Source: Burkholderia pyrrocinia (GTDB lineage: Bacteria > Pseudomonadota > Gammaproteobacteria > Burkholderiales > Burkholderiaceae). From it: 64,000 bases of DNA. The notes under the pieces were generated by a model. That model ran no database searches. It was not told the origin of the DNA and was given only the letters and a program-made list of their open reading frames with translations. Below, piece after piece: positions 20,975 to 29,234 of this stretch. Position 1 is the stretch's first letter. Every line of letters begins with the position of its first letter. The DNA lies in contig NZ_CP011504.1 in the NCBI RefSeq assembly GCF_001028665.1, forward strand, positions 1,054,001 to 1,118,000. Direction: 5' to 3'. The position numbers were made by a program, and so were the translations under genes.

Positions 20975-21592
20975 ATGGAATTCCTCACCCTGAGCGCGCT
21001 GCCCGCCGGCATGCTGTTCGCGCTCGTCACGTCGATCACGCCCGGCCCGAACAACACGATGCTGCTCGCGTCCGGCGTCAATTTCGGCTTCCGCCGCACG
21101 ATGCCGCACCTGTTCGGCATCAGCATCGGCGTCGCGATCCTGATGCTCTGCGTCGGCTTCGGCCTCGGCGAAGCGTTCAAGCGCCTGCCGCTGCTGTACA
21201 CGATCCTCGAAGCCGCAAGCGTCGCGTACCTGCTGTACCTCGCGTGGCGCATCGGCACGTCGGGCGAAGTGAAGGCGAACGGCGGCAAGCCGCGGCCGAT
21301 GACGTTCATCGAAGCCGCCGCATTCCAGTGGGTCAACCCGAAAGCCTGGATGATGGTGCTGACCGCCGCGACGACGGTGCGCCTGTCCGCCGACTACGGA
21401 ATGAACGCCGCGTGGATGGCCGTCGTGTTCATCCTGATCGGCTTTCCGTGCATCTGCCTGTGGGCCGCGTTCGGCCTCGGCCTGCGCCGCTTCCTGTCGA
21501 ACCAGCGCGCATTGCGCATCTTCAACGTGACGATGGCCGTGCTGCTGATCCTGTCGCTGTATCCGCTGATCGCGCACCTGCTGCCGCAGTGA
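20975..21592 (+). CDS. LysE/RhtB-family amino-acid exporter
   Basis: A 205-residue inner-membrane exporter with about six hydrophobic segments. The N-terminal signature ALVTSITPGPNNTMLLASG and the FQWVNPKAWMMVL motif before helix 5 are typical of RhtB-type LysE translocators, which export neutral or basic amino acids or their derivatives. The start has ggagaa nine bases upstream. It is the first ordinary high-GC gene after the island border and appears monocistronic. The substrate is not known. Confidence 0.9.
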   Translation: MEFLTLSALPAGMLFALVTSITPGPNNTMLLASGVNFGFRRTMPHLFGISIGVAILMLCVGFGLGEAFKRLPLLYTILEAASVAYLLYLAWRIGTSGEVKANGGKPRPMTFIEAAAFQWVNPKAWMMVLTAATTVRLSADYGMNAAWMAVVFILIGFPCICLWAAFGLGLRRFLSNQRALRIFNVTMAVLLILSLYPLIAHLLPQ

Positions 21593-21699
21593 GCGCTCAC
21601 AGCGCGCCCGTTGAGATTCATGTGATGCAGGCGTACCCTTTCGGTACGGGCGCGCGCAGCCGCTTCGCGGTCGCGCCGCTGCTGCCGGGAGACAAGCCG

Positions 21700-21948
21700 A
21701 TGAAGCCATTCCTGAGGACGGGCGAGCACATCGAGGGGATGCACTGGATCGCCGAGTATCACCCGCTCACGCACGACATCCTCGTGCTGCGCGACAACAT
21801 CGAAGTCGGCACTTACTGCGCGCCGCCAACGCTGTTCGGCGACGAGGAAGAGATGGGCGCCGCGAACCTCGCCGATCATCGCAGCCGGGAGGCCGCGCTG
21901 CGCGCGTATCTGCGCAACTTCGTCAAGGAACACGACGCGGAGGAATAG
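21700..21948 (+). CDS. Small conserved hypothetical protein
   Basis: An 82-residue acidic, soluble protein (MKPFLRTGEHIEGMHWIAEY, ending FVKEHDAEE) with no recognised domain. The ATG at 21700 has gggaga upstream; an earlier in-frame ATG at 21625 is possible. GC-rich codon use supports translation. The stop codon begins a hairpin that may be a terminator. Confidence 0.55.
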   Translation: MKPFLRTGEHIEGMHWIAEYHPLTHDILVLRDNIEVGTYCAPPTLFGDEEEMGAANLADHRSREAALRAYLRNFVKEHDAEE

Positions 21949-21971
21949 CGGCACGAAGAGTGCCGCTCACA

Positions 21972-21998
21972 GTGGGCCGGCGCATCGCACCGGCCCAC
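21972..21998. terminator. Terminator-like hairpin between convergent genes
   Basis: Stem GTGGGCCGG (21972-21980) pairs perfectly with CCGGCCCAC (21990-21998) over a 9-base loop, between the small hypothetical gene and the end of pcaK. A second hairpin, GCGGCAC/GTGCCGC, lies at 21948-21966. No T run follows. Confidence 0.55.
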
Positions 21999-22005
21999 GC
22001 TTCGC

Positions 22006-23364
22006 TCAATGCCCGAGCGACTCGATCTTGCCCGCCGGCTGCGCGACGCCATGCGGCCGCGCCATCTGCTTGATCAGCAACGCGACGCACGCGAGCACGC
22101 CCGCGACGGCGATCGTCGCGAACACACCCGCGAACGTGAAGTGCCGGCGCGTCAGTTCGGCGACGAGGAACGACCCCGCGATCCCGCCGAAGCGGCCGAC
22201 GCCGAGCATCCACGCGACACCCGTGCCGCGCCCCTCGGTCGGATAGAACGCGGCGGCAAGCGCCGGCATCGACGATTGCGCGGTGTTCATCAGCACGCCG
22301 GCCACGAACACGACCAGCACGAGCAACCCGACGTTGCCGGCCGCCTGCCCGATCGCATACACGCTCACCGCCGTCAGCGCATAGCACACGGCGATCACGC
22401 GGTTCGCGTTGAAGCGGTCCATCAGCACGCCGCACAGCACGGCGCCCACGCCGCCGAGCGGGAACAGCGCCGAGATCAGCGTCGCGCTCTTCGGCGTCAG
22501 GCCGGCATCCTTCAGCAGGATCGGCATCCAGTTGATCGACGCGTAGAAGATCACGAGGCCCATGAAGTACGCGATCCACAGCATCACGGAGCCGACGATG
22601 TACGAACGCGACAGCACGACGCCGAGCCCCTTGCTGCCCGTCTGCGGCGCGGATTCGGTCATTGCGAACGCGCCGGCATTCAGCGCGTCGCGCGAGATGC
22701 GTGCGAGCGTTGCGCGGATCTTGTCGACCGCCTGGCCGCTCGCGACCATGAAGCGCACCGATTCCGGCATCTTCAGCAGCAACAGCACGCCGAGCAGCAG
22801 CGGCGTCACGCCGCCGAGCATCAGCACGCTGCGCCAGCCGAAATGCGGAATCATCCACGCGGCCAGGAAACCACCGAATGCGGCACCGAGCGGGAAGCCG
22901 CAGAACATCAGGTTGATCACGGTCGCTCGGCGCTTGTCCGGGCAGAACTCGCCCATCATCGTGACCGCGTTCGGCATCGCCGCGCCGAGCCCGACACCGG
23001 TGATGAAGCGCAGGATCGTCAGGTGTCCGATGGTCGTCGAGAACGCGGACACGAAACACGCGACGCCGAACAGGAATACCGAGCCGAGCAGCAGCGAGCG
23101 GCGCCCGAGCCGGTCGGACAGCGGGCCCGACACGAGCGCGCCGCACGCGAGGCCGAACAGCGCGGCGCTCAGCACGGGTGCGAGATCGGGCTTGGTGAGG
23201 TTCCATTCGCCGAGCAGCGACGGCGCGATGAAGCCGATCGCGGCCGTATCGAAGCCGTCGAGCAGCACGATCACGAAACACATGAGGAACACGAGCCACT
23301 GAAAGCCGCCGAACGGCTGCTCGTTGATGAAGGTCTGGACATCGACCACGGGTGTGCGATTCAT
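22006..23364 (-). CDS. pcaK: 4-hydroxybenzoate/protocatechuate MFS transporter (PcaK type)
   Basis: A 452-residue aromatic acid:H+ symporter of the AAHS group. It shows FVIVLLDGFDTAAIGFIAPSL in helix 1 with the DGFD motif, GPLSDRLGRRSLLLGSVFLF in the loop after helix 2, and R-F-x-T-G-x-G-L-G-A-A-M-P in helix 4, all typical of PcaK/BenK. It imports 4-hydroxybenzoate or protocatechuate for the adjacent pathway. The ATG at 23364 has aggaga in front; the in-frame ATG at 23388 is less likely. Two structured repeats lie just upstream of the ribosome-binding site. Confidence 0.9.
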   Translation of the reverse strand: MNRTPVVDVQTFINEQPFGGFQWLVFLMCFVIVLLDGFDTAAIGFIAPSLLGEWNLTKPDLAPVLSAALFGLACGALVSGPLSDRLGRRSLLLGSVFLFGVACFVSAFSTTIGHLTILRFITGVGLGAAMPNAVTMMGEFCPDKRRATVINLMFCGFPLGAAFGGFLAAWMIPHFGWRSVLMLGGVTPLLLGVLLLLKMPESVRFMVASGQAVDKIRATLARISRDALNAGAFAMTESAPQTGSKGLGVVLSRSYIVGSVMLWIAYFMGLVIFYASINWMPILLKDAGLTPKSATLISALFPLGGVGAVLCGVLMDRFNANRVIAVCYALTAVSVYAIGQAAGNVGLLVLVVFVAGVLMNTAQSSMPALAAAFYPTEGRGTGVAWMLGVGRFGGIAGSFLVAELTRRHFTFAGVFATIAVAGVLACVALLIKQMARPHGVAQPAGKIESLGH

Positions 23365-23381
23365 CGCGTGTCTCCTGTGTC

Positions 23382-23464
23382 GATCCAAGTTAGCGCTTTA
23401 GCGCTTACTTGGATCCCATGCTGCGCGGTCGACCGGAGTTGGCGCTTCAGCGCTTACTCCGGTC
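23382..23464 (-). promoter_or_regulatory. Two 5'-leader hairpins upstream of pcaK
   Basis: Two successive inverted repeats lie 17 bases upstream of the pcaK ATG. The first has stem GATCCAAGT/ACTTGGATC (23382-23390 and 23407-23415), the second GACCGGAGT/ACTCCGGTC (23431-23439 and 23456-23464). Both enclose a nearly identical core of two AGCGCT/GGCGCT boxes. The stems covary while the cores are conserved, and a third copy precedes pobA at the same distance. Confidence 0.65.
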
Positions 23465-23661
23465 CCATGCAACGCTAATAGTTATGAGCAATACGGCATG
23501 GTTGCCGCGCCCTTCCTTTGTTCGCCCACCGGCCATCCGGTGTGCCGCGCGCCGATGCTCTGCCGGCGCGTTCATCGATCCCGTCGTCGATGGCCCCTTG
23601 CGACAGCGGGCCACGCGATCGGTTGCGGCCGCCCTCAGCCGGCCGCACCTGACTGGCCGTC

Positions 23662-24048
23662 TTACTCGGCCCCGTCCTGTTCCTTGAAGATCTTGTCTGC
23701 GAGATGGAACGCGGAATTCGCAGCCGGCACGCCGCAATAGATCGCGGTCTGCAGCAGCACTTCCTTGATCTCGTCGCGCGTCACGCCGTTGTTGCGCGCG
23801 GCGCGCAGATGCAGCGCCAGTTCCTCGCCACGGTTCAGCGCCACCATCATTGCGATGGTCAGCAGGCTGCGCGTATGGCGCGGCAGGCCGTCGCGCGTCC
23901 AGATCTCGCCCCATGCATAGCGCGTGATCAGGTTCTGGAATTCGTCGGTCACCTCGGTGCGGTTCTCGAGCGAACGGTCGACGTGCGCATCGCCGAGCAC
24001 CGCGCGACGCACCTTCATCCCTGCTTCGTAACGTTCCTGGTCGTCCAT
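23662..24048 (-). CDS. pcaC: 4-carboxymuconolactone decarboxylase
   Basis: This 128-residue AhpD-like-fold enzyme converts gamma-carboxymuconolactone to 3-oxoadipate enol-lactone in the protocatechuate branch of the beta-ketoadipate pathway. It matches the PcaC family over its length: GMKVRRAVLGDAHVDRS, WGEIWTRDGLPRHTRSLLT and the C-terminal IYCGVPAANSAFH. It lies 10 bp downstream of pcaD. The 200 bp between it and pcaK are without a recognised gene. Confidence 0.95.
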   Translation of the reverse strand: MDDQERYEAGMKVRRAVLGDAHVDRSLENRTEVTDEFQNLITRYAWGEIWTRDGLPRHTRSLLTIAMMVALNRGEELALHLRAARNNGVTRDEIKEVLLQTAIYCGVPAANSAFHLADKIFKEQDGAE

Positions 24049-24058
24049 TGCCGGTGCC

Positions 24059-24844
24059 TCACGCAGTCAGGAAATCGAGCAGCGCGCGGTTGAAGCCGCC
24101 GGTGCACTCGATGTTCGAAATATGCGCGGCATCGAATTCGATGTGAAGCGCGCCGGGAATCGCGGCCGCGAGCGCGCGACCCTGATCGGGCGGCGTCGAC
24201 ATGTCCTTCGCGCCGGTCACGACGAGCACCGGCAGCGCGATGCCTTTCACCTCTTCGCGCAGGTCGGCCGCGTTCAGCGCGTCGCAGTTCGCCGCATAGC
24301 CGTCCTTGTCGGTATGCACGAAGGTGTCGCGGATCGCGTCGAACAGGCGCGGCTCGCGTTCGACGAACGCATCGGTGAACCAGCGCGGCAGCACGGCGTC
24401 GGCAAGCGCGGCCATCCCTTCGGCGCGCGCCTTCTGCGCACGCGGCGCCCACACTTCCGGCGAACCGATCTTCGCGGCGGTGTTCGACAGCACCGCGCGA
24501 ACGATGCGCGACGGGAAGCGCGCGGCCAGCGCGGCACCGGTCAGCCCGCCCATCGAGATCCCGCAGAAATGCGCGCGCGCGATGCCGACGTGGTCGAGCA
24601 GGCCGATCACGTCGCCGGCGAGCTGCTCGATCGTGTACGAACCGGCCGGCGCATCGGAATGGCCGTGGCCGCGCGTGTCGTAGCGCAGGATATTGAAGTG
24701 CTGCGTGAGCGGACGGATCTGCGGCGCCCACATCTGCAGGTCGGCGCCGAGCGAGTTCGAGAAGACGAGCCACGGCGCGTCGTCGCGCGCCGCACGGTCG
24801 ATCCGGTAATGCAGTTTCACGCCGTTGACAGTGGCGAAAGGCAT
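24059..24844 (-). CDS. pcaD: 3-oxoadipate enol-lactonase
   Basis: A 261-residue alpha/beta hydrolase that opens the enol-lactone to 3-oxoadipate. The nucleophile elbow is CGISMGG (Ser about 97), the acid lies in VTGAKDMSTP (Asp about 214), and the histidine in DAAHISNIE (His about 241). The ATG at 24844 follows aggaga and overlaps the pcaB stop by one base (TGATG), so the genes are coupled. Confidence 0.94.
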   Translation of the reverse strand: MPFATVNGVKLHYRIDRAARDDAPWLVFSNSLGADLQMWAPQIRPLTQHFNILRYDTRGHGHSDAPAGSYTIEQLAGDVIGLLDHVGIARAHFCGISMGGLTGAALAARFPSRIVRAVLSNTAAKIGSPEVWAPRAQKARAEGMAALADAVLPRWFTDAFVEREPRLFDAIRDTFVHTDKDGYAANCDALNAADLREEVKGIALPVLVVTGAKDMSTPPDQGRALAAAIPGALHIEFDAAHISNIECTGGFNRALLDFLTA

Positions 24845-26217
24845 CAATGTTCTCCTGGTTGGGTCGTGCCCGCATGCAGCGCGAGCACGGCGTCGACATA
24901 GGCCTGCGCCTCGCCGACGTAATGTGCGGGATCGAGCAGCCGCGCGAGCGCGTCGCGCGACAGGTGAGCCGACACGGTCGCATCGGCGGCGAGCACGTCG
25001 AACAGCGGCGCGCCGGTGCGCACGGCTTCCTTCGACGCGTGCTCGACGACGTGGTGCGCATCGAGCCGGCCGATCCGGTCGCCGAGCGCGAGCATCACGG
25101 CTTCGCCGAGGATCAGCCCGTGCGTCAGGTCGAGGTTCGCGGCAAGGCGTTCGGTGTTGACGTCGAGGCCCGCGACGATCTGTGCGATCTGCGCGAGCGC
25201 GCCGCCCGTCAGACGCGCGAGGTCGGGCAGCGCATCCCATTCGGCCTGCCAGCCGCCGAGCGCGCGCTCGTGTTCCTGGACCATCCCCGCGAACACGGTC
25301 GCGACGAGGTTCGGCGCGCGGACGGCGGCGGTCAGCACGGCCGCACAGCCGACCGGGTTGCGCTTGTGCGGCATCGTCGACGAACCGCCCTTGCCGGCGG
25401 CGGCCGGTTCGCCGAGCTCGCCGACTTCGGTCTGCATCTGCAGCGACACGTCGCGCGCGATCTTGCCAAGCGTACCCGTCAGCATCCCGAAGCAAGACGC
25501 GGCTTCCGCGATGCGGTCGCGCTGCGTATGCCACGGCACAGCCGGCACGGCGAGCTTCAGGTCGGCCGCGAGCGCGGCCGTGACGCCACGCGCGTGCTCG
25601 CGCAGGCTCGCGAGCGTGCCGGCCGCGCCGCCGAACTGCAGCACCAGCGCGCGCTCGCGCAATTCGGCGAAGCGCGCGCGATGGCGCAGCAGCGCATCGA
25701 GCCATTGGGCGAATTTCAGGCCGAGCGTGATCGGCAGCGCCTGCTGCAGCCAGGTGCGGCCGATCATCGGCGTCGCACGGTGCGTGCGCGCGAGCGCCGC
25801 GAGCGATGCACACGCTTCGTCGAGCAGCGGCTCGAGCACGTCGAGCGTGTCGCGCAGCTGAAGGACGGTCGCGGTATCGATGATGTCCTGGCTCGTCGCG
25901 CCCCAGTGCACGAACTTCGCGGCCTCGGGGTCGTCGGCCTTCACTTGCGCGGTGAGCTGCTTGACGAGCGGAATCGCGAGATTGCCGCCGAGCGCCGCGC
26001 CGTGCGCGAGCGCGTCGGCATCGAGCCGGCTTGCGTCGCACGCGCGTTCGATCGGCGCGACCGCGGCGGCGGGAATCACCTGCTGCGCGGCGAGCGCGCG
26101 CGCGAGCGCGGCCTCGACGTCGAGCATCCGCTGGATCGTCGCGCGCGGCGACCAGATCCGGTTGAGCGGCTCGGTGCCGCAGATGAGGGAGGTCAGGCGG
26201 GCGCTGTCTTCGAGCAT
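24844..26217 (-). CDS. pcaB: 3-carboxy-cis,cis-muconate cycloisomerase
   Basis: A 457-residue member of the fumarase/aspartase superfamily that lactonises 3-carboxy-cis,cis-muconate. The superfamily signature GSSTMPHKRNPVG is present near residue 275, together with HWGATSQDIIDTA and ARAPNLVATVF-type helices. The start MLEDSARLTSLICG at 26217 matches the usual N-terminus; an upstream ATG at 26256 would add 13 unconserved residues. It sits inside the pcaIJBDC run with a one-base overlap to pcaD. Confidence 0.92.
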   Translation of the reverse strand: MLEDSARLTSLICGTEPLNRIWSPRATIQRMLDVEAALARALAAQQVIPAAAVAPIERACDASRLDADALAHGAALGGNLAIPLVKQLTAQVKADDPEAAKFVHWGATSQDIIDTATVLQLRDTLDVLEPLLDEACASLAALARTHRATPMIGRTWLQQALPITLGLKFAQWLDALLRHRARFAELRERALVLQFGGAAGTLASLREHARGVTAALAADLKLAVPAVPWHTQRDRIAEAASCFGMLTGTLGKIARDVSLQMQTEVGELGEPAAAGKGGSSTMPHKRNPVGCAAVLTAAVRAPNLVATVFAGMVQEHERALGGWQAEWDALPDLARLTGGALAQIAQIVAGLDVNTERLAANLDLTHGLILGEAVMLALGDRIGRLDAHHVVEHASKEAVRTGAPLFDVLAADATVSAHLSRDALARLLDPAHYVGEAQAYVDAVLALHAGTTQPGEH

Positions 26218-26305
26218 GGCATCAGATTGGGGAAACGGCGTGCGCCTATTGTCCACCCAAGCGTGCCGGCGTGCGCTCGACCGCGCGCGCCGGCACGCCT
26301 GCGGT

Positions 26306-26962
26306 TCAGGCGGCGGCCTTTTGCGTCGCGTCGATCAGCGGCACGCCGGTCAGCTTCTGCAACTCGTCGAACGACAGGTCGGTGAAGATCTCGCTCACCG
26401 CGAGACCATCGGCCGTCACGTCGAGCACGGCGAGATCCGTATAGATGCGGCTCACGCATTGCACGCCGGTGACCGGATACGAGCACTGCGCGACGATCTT
26501 GCTCTCGCCCTGCTTCGTCAGGTGCTCCATCATCACGAACACCTGCTTCGCGCCGATCGCGAGGTCCATCGCGCCGCCGACGGCCGGAATCGCATCGGGC
26601 GCGCCCGTATGCCAGTTCGCGAGATCGCCGTTCGCGGACACCTGGAACGCGCCGAGCACGCAGTAGTCGAGGTGGCCGCCGCGCATCATCGCGAACGAAT
26701 CGGCATGGTGGAAATACGCGCCGCCGGTGAGCAGCGTCACGTGCTGCTTGCCGGCGTTGATCAGTTCGTCGTCTTCTGCGCCGGGTGCGGGCGCGGGGCC
26801 CATGCCGAGCAGGCCGTTCTCGCTGTGCAGGAAGATTTCCTTGCTCGGGTCGAGGTGGTTCGCCACCAGCGTCGGCACGCCGATGCCGAGGTTCACGTAT
26901 GCGCCTTCGGGGATGTCCTGGGCGACGCGCTTGGCCATTTCATCGCGGGTCAGTCGTTTCAT
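26306..26962 (-). CDS. pcaJ: 3-oxoadipate CoA-transferase subunit B
   Basis: The 218-residue beta subunit of succinyl-CoA:3-oxoadipate CoA-transferase. The catalytic glutamate motif is HSENGLLGMGP (about residue 50), with VNLGIGVPTLVA near the start and GGAMDLAIGAKQVFVMMEH in the middle. The ATG at 26962 follows gggagata and lies 13 bp from the end of pcaI. The enzyme activates 3-oxoadipate for thiolysis. Confidence 0.94.
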   Translation of the reverse strand: MKRLTRDEMAKRVAQDIPEGAYVNLGIGVPTLVANHLDPSKEIFLHSENGLLGMGPAPAPGAEDDELINAGKQHVTLLTGGAYFHHADSFAMMRGGHLDYCVLGAFQVSANGDLANWHTGAPDAIPAVGGAMDLAIGAKQVFVMMEHLTKQGESKIVAQCSYPVTGVQCVSRIYTDLAVLDVTADGLAVSEIFTDLSFDELQKLTGVPLIDATQKAAA

Positions 26963-26975
26963 CTGGATATCTCCC

Positions 26976-27692
26976 TCAAGCGGCTTGCGATGCAGCGTGT
27001 TCGGCGGCCAGCTCGGCCGCATGAGCGGCCTGCGGCACCTCGACGATGCGCTGAACGAAAATGCCCGGCGTCACGATGTGTTCCGGGTTCAGCGCGCCGA
27101 GCGGCACGACTTCCGACACCTGCACGATCGCGACCTTCGCCGCGCTGGCCATGATCGGCCCGAAGTTGCGCGCGGTCTTGCGATACACGAGATTGCCCCA
27201 GCGATCGCCCTTGTACGCCTTCACGAATGCGAAATCGGCGTGGATCGGCGTCTCGAACACATACTGCTTGCCGTCGATCACGCGCGTTTCCTTGCCTTCC
27301 GCGAGCTTGGTGCCAAAGCCCGTCGGCGTGAAGAAACCGCCGATGCCGGCGCCCGCCGCGCGGATGCGCTCCGCGAGGTTGCCCTGCGGCACGAGTTCCA
27401 GCTCGATCTCGCCCGCGCGGTACAGCCCGTCGAACACCTGCGAGTCGCTCTGGCGCGGGAACGAGCAGATGATCTTGCGCACCTGTTTCGCCTTGAGCAG
27501 CGCCGCCAGGCCGGTCTCGCCGTTGCCCGCGTTGTTGTTGACGATCGTCAGGTCGCGCGCGCCCTGTTCGATCAGCGCGTCGATCAGCTCGGACGGCATG
27601 CCGGCCGTGCCGAAGCCGCCGATCATGATTGTCGCGCCATCGTGGACGTCGGCAACCGCCGACTGAAGCGATTCGAAAATCTTGTTGACCAT
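26976..27692 (-). CDS. pcaI: 3-oxoadipate CoA-transferase subunit A
   Basis: The 238-residue alpha subunit partner of PcaJ. It carries the CoA-transferase family signature IMIGGFGTAGMPSELIDAL near residue 22 and GGFFTPTGFGTKLAEGKE near residue 118, and ends in an alanine-rich tail. A good aggaaga-type site precedes the ATG. It is first in the pcaI-J-B-D-C order. The gene for the final thiolase (pcaF) and the protocatechuate dioxygenase genes (pcaGH) are not in this window. Confidence 0.94.
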   Translation of the reverse strand: MVNKIFESLQSAVADVHDGATIMIGGFGTAGMPSELIDALIEQGARDLTIVNNNAGNGETGLAALLKAKQVRKIICSFPRQSDSQVFDGLYRAGEIELELVPQGNLAERIRAAGAGIGGFFTPTGFGTKLAEGKETRVIDGKQYVFETPIHADFAFVKAYKGDRWGNLVYRKTARNFGPIMASAAKVAIVQVSEVVPLGALNPEHIVTPGIFVQRIVEVPQAAHAAELAAEHAASQAA

Positions 27693-27835
27693 GTCTCTTC
27701 CTGATACGAACCCGCGGCACGATGCGCGGCCTGTCGAGGGGACACGCGCGTGCCGCGTGCCGCGCCGGGGCCGATCTCGATCCCGGCATTTGTTCGCTAT
27801 TCGAACCTAGATTCGATTAGCGAACGATGGGCCGA

Positions 27836-29068
27836 TCATAGAGTCGCGCACAGCGCGTTGTCAAGGCGGGTTGCCTCGGGGGTCGCTGCGTCGTCGAACG
27901 GCAGCCCGACGTAGTTTTCGGCGAGCGACTGCGCGGCGGCCCGCGAGCGCGTCACGTATTTCAGCTCGGCAAACTTCAGGCGATTGACGAACGGCGAATC
28001 CTCCGGCGACGAGTGCAGCATGTTCGTCATGAAGTACGAGAAGTGCTCGGCGCGCCACACGCGTTCGAGGCAGGTCGCCGAATACGTGTCGAGCGGCGTC
28101 GTGTCGCCCGTCCGGTAGCGCGCGCCGAGCGCGCGGGACAGCGCGCGGACGTCGGCGACCGCGAGGTTCATCCCCTTCGCGCCGGTCGGCGGCACGATGT
28201 GCGCGGCGTCGCCGGCGAGGAACAGCCGGCCGTGCTGCATCGTCTCCGACACGAAGCTGCGCATCGGCGTCACGCTCTTCTGCGTGATCCGGCCCTCGGT
28301 CGGCGTCCAGCCCGTGTCGTTCGAGAAGCGCGTGTGCAGTTCGTCCCAGATCCGCGCATCGGACCATTCGGCGAGGTCTTCGTCGGGCTTGCACTGCAGG
28401 TACAGGCGCGTGACCGTCGGCGAACGCATCGAGAACAGCGCGAAGCCGTTGTCGTGATGCGCATAGACGAGTTCGTCGAGCGACGGCGCCGCGTCGGCGA
28501 GGATGCCGAGCCACGCGAACGGGTAGACGCGCTCGAACGTGTTCAGCCGCTCGGCCGGGATCGTCTGGCGCGCGATGCCGTGGAAGCCGTCGCAGCCGGC
28601 GATGTAGTCGCAGTCGATACGGTCCGCGCGGCCGTCCGCGTGCTTGAACGTGACGAACGGGTGCTCGCCTTCGACGTCGTGCAGCGCGACGTCGCTGACT
28701 TCGAAATGCATCTGGTGGCCATGCTCGACGCCCGCCGCGATCAGGTCGCGCACGACTTCATGCTGGCTGTAGACGGTGATCGCGCGCCCGCCGGTCAGCT
28801 CGGACAGGTCGATGCGGTGGCGCTGCCCGGAGAACAGCAGCTCGATGCCGTGATGCTCGAGCCCTTCGCGGCGCATCCGGTCGCCGAGGCCGGCGTCGTT
28901 CAGCGTATCGACCGTGCCCTGCTCCAGCACGCCGGCGCGGATGCGGTTCTCGCAGTATTCGCGCGAACGCGCTTCGACGAGGATGGAATCGACGCCTTGC
29001 AGGCGCAGCAGGTGGGAAAGCAGAAGGCCGGACGGACCGGCGCCGATGATCGCGACTTGGGTGCGCAT
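27836..29068 (-). CDS. pobA: 4-hydroxybenzoate 3-monooxygenase
   Basis: A 410-residue FAD-dependent hydroxylase converting 4-hydroxybenzoate to protocatechuate with NADPH and oxygen. Visible are the N-terminal dinucleotide fold VAIIGAGPSGLLLSHLL, the DG-type motif YIAGCDGFHGIARQTIP, and the FAD/substrate motif LFLAGDAAHIVPPTGAKGMN (about residue 285). The length is normal for PobA. The start has aaggaga. It is divergent from a LysR regulator and its leader carries the conserved hairpin also found before pcaK. Confidence 0.96.
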   Translation of the reverse strand: MRTQVAIIGAGPSGLLLSHLLRLQGVDSILVEARSREYCENRIRAGVLEQGTVDTLNDAGLGDRMRREGLEHHGIELLFSGQRHRIDLSELTGGRAITVYSQHEVVRDLIAAGVEHGHQMHFEVSDVALHDVEGEHPFVTFKHADGRADRIDCDYIAGCDGFHGIARQTIPAERLNTFERVYPFAWLGILADAAPSLDELVYAHHDNGFALFSMRSPTVTRLYLQCKPDEDLAEWSDARIWDELHTRFSNDTGWTPTEGRITQKSVTPMRSFVSETMQHGRLFLAGDAAHIVPPTGAKGMNLAVADVRALSRALGARYRTGDTTPLDTYSATCLERVWRAEHFSYFMTNMLHSSPEDSPFVNRLKFAELKYVTRSRAAAQSLAENYVGLPFDDAATPEATRLDNALCATL

Positions 29069-29084
29069 AGTTTGTCTCCTTGTC

Positions 29085-29118
29085 GACCGGAGTTAGCGCT
29101 TCAGCGCTTACTCCGGTC
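29085..29118 (-). promoter_or_regulatory. 5'-leader hairpin upstream of pobA
   Basis: Stem GACCGGAGT (29085-29093) pairs with ACTCCGGTC (29110-29118) and encloses two AGCGCT boxes. It starts 16 bases before the pobA ATG and almost touches the ribosome-binding site. Stem, core and the trailing cccatgc match the second repeat upstream of pcaK. Confidence 0.65.
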
Positions 29119-29234
29119 CCATGCAAAGCTGAACATTGGTTCGAGTAATGGAATACATTTGAGCGCTTTCCCGACTATGCGGCAACGCGATTCAGGAGAT
29201 ATGTTGTATACGTTTTGAAGATATTGGCCCGGTG

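Noticed and set aside
20784..20975. tRNA attachment site at the island border
   Set aside because: No tRNA-like cloverleaf or tRNA 3' end was recognised at either border; the border is marked by transposon-like ends instead.
22009..23478. A 489-codon plus-strand frame opposite pcaK
   Set aside because: Its composition is extremely Arg/Ala/His/Glu-rich and it lacks any motif; the minus strand encodes a complete MFS transporter.
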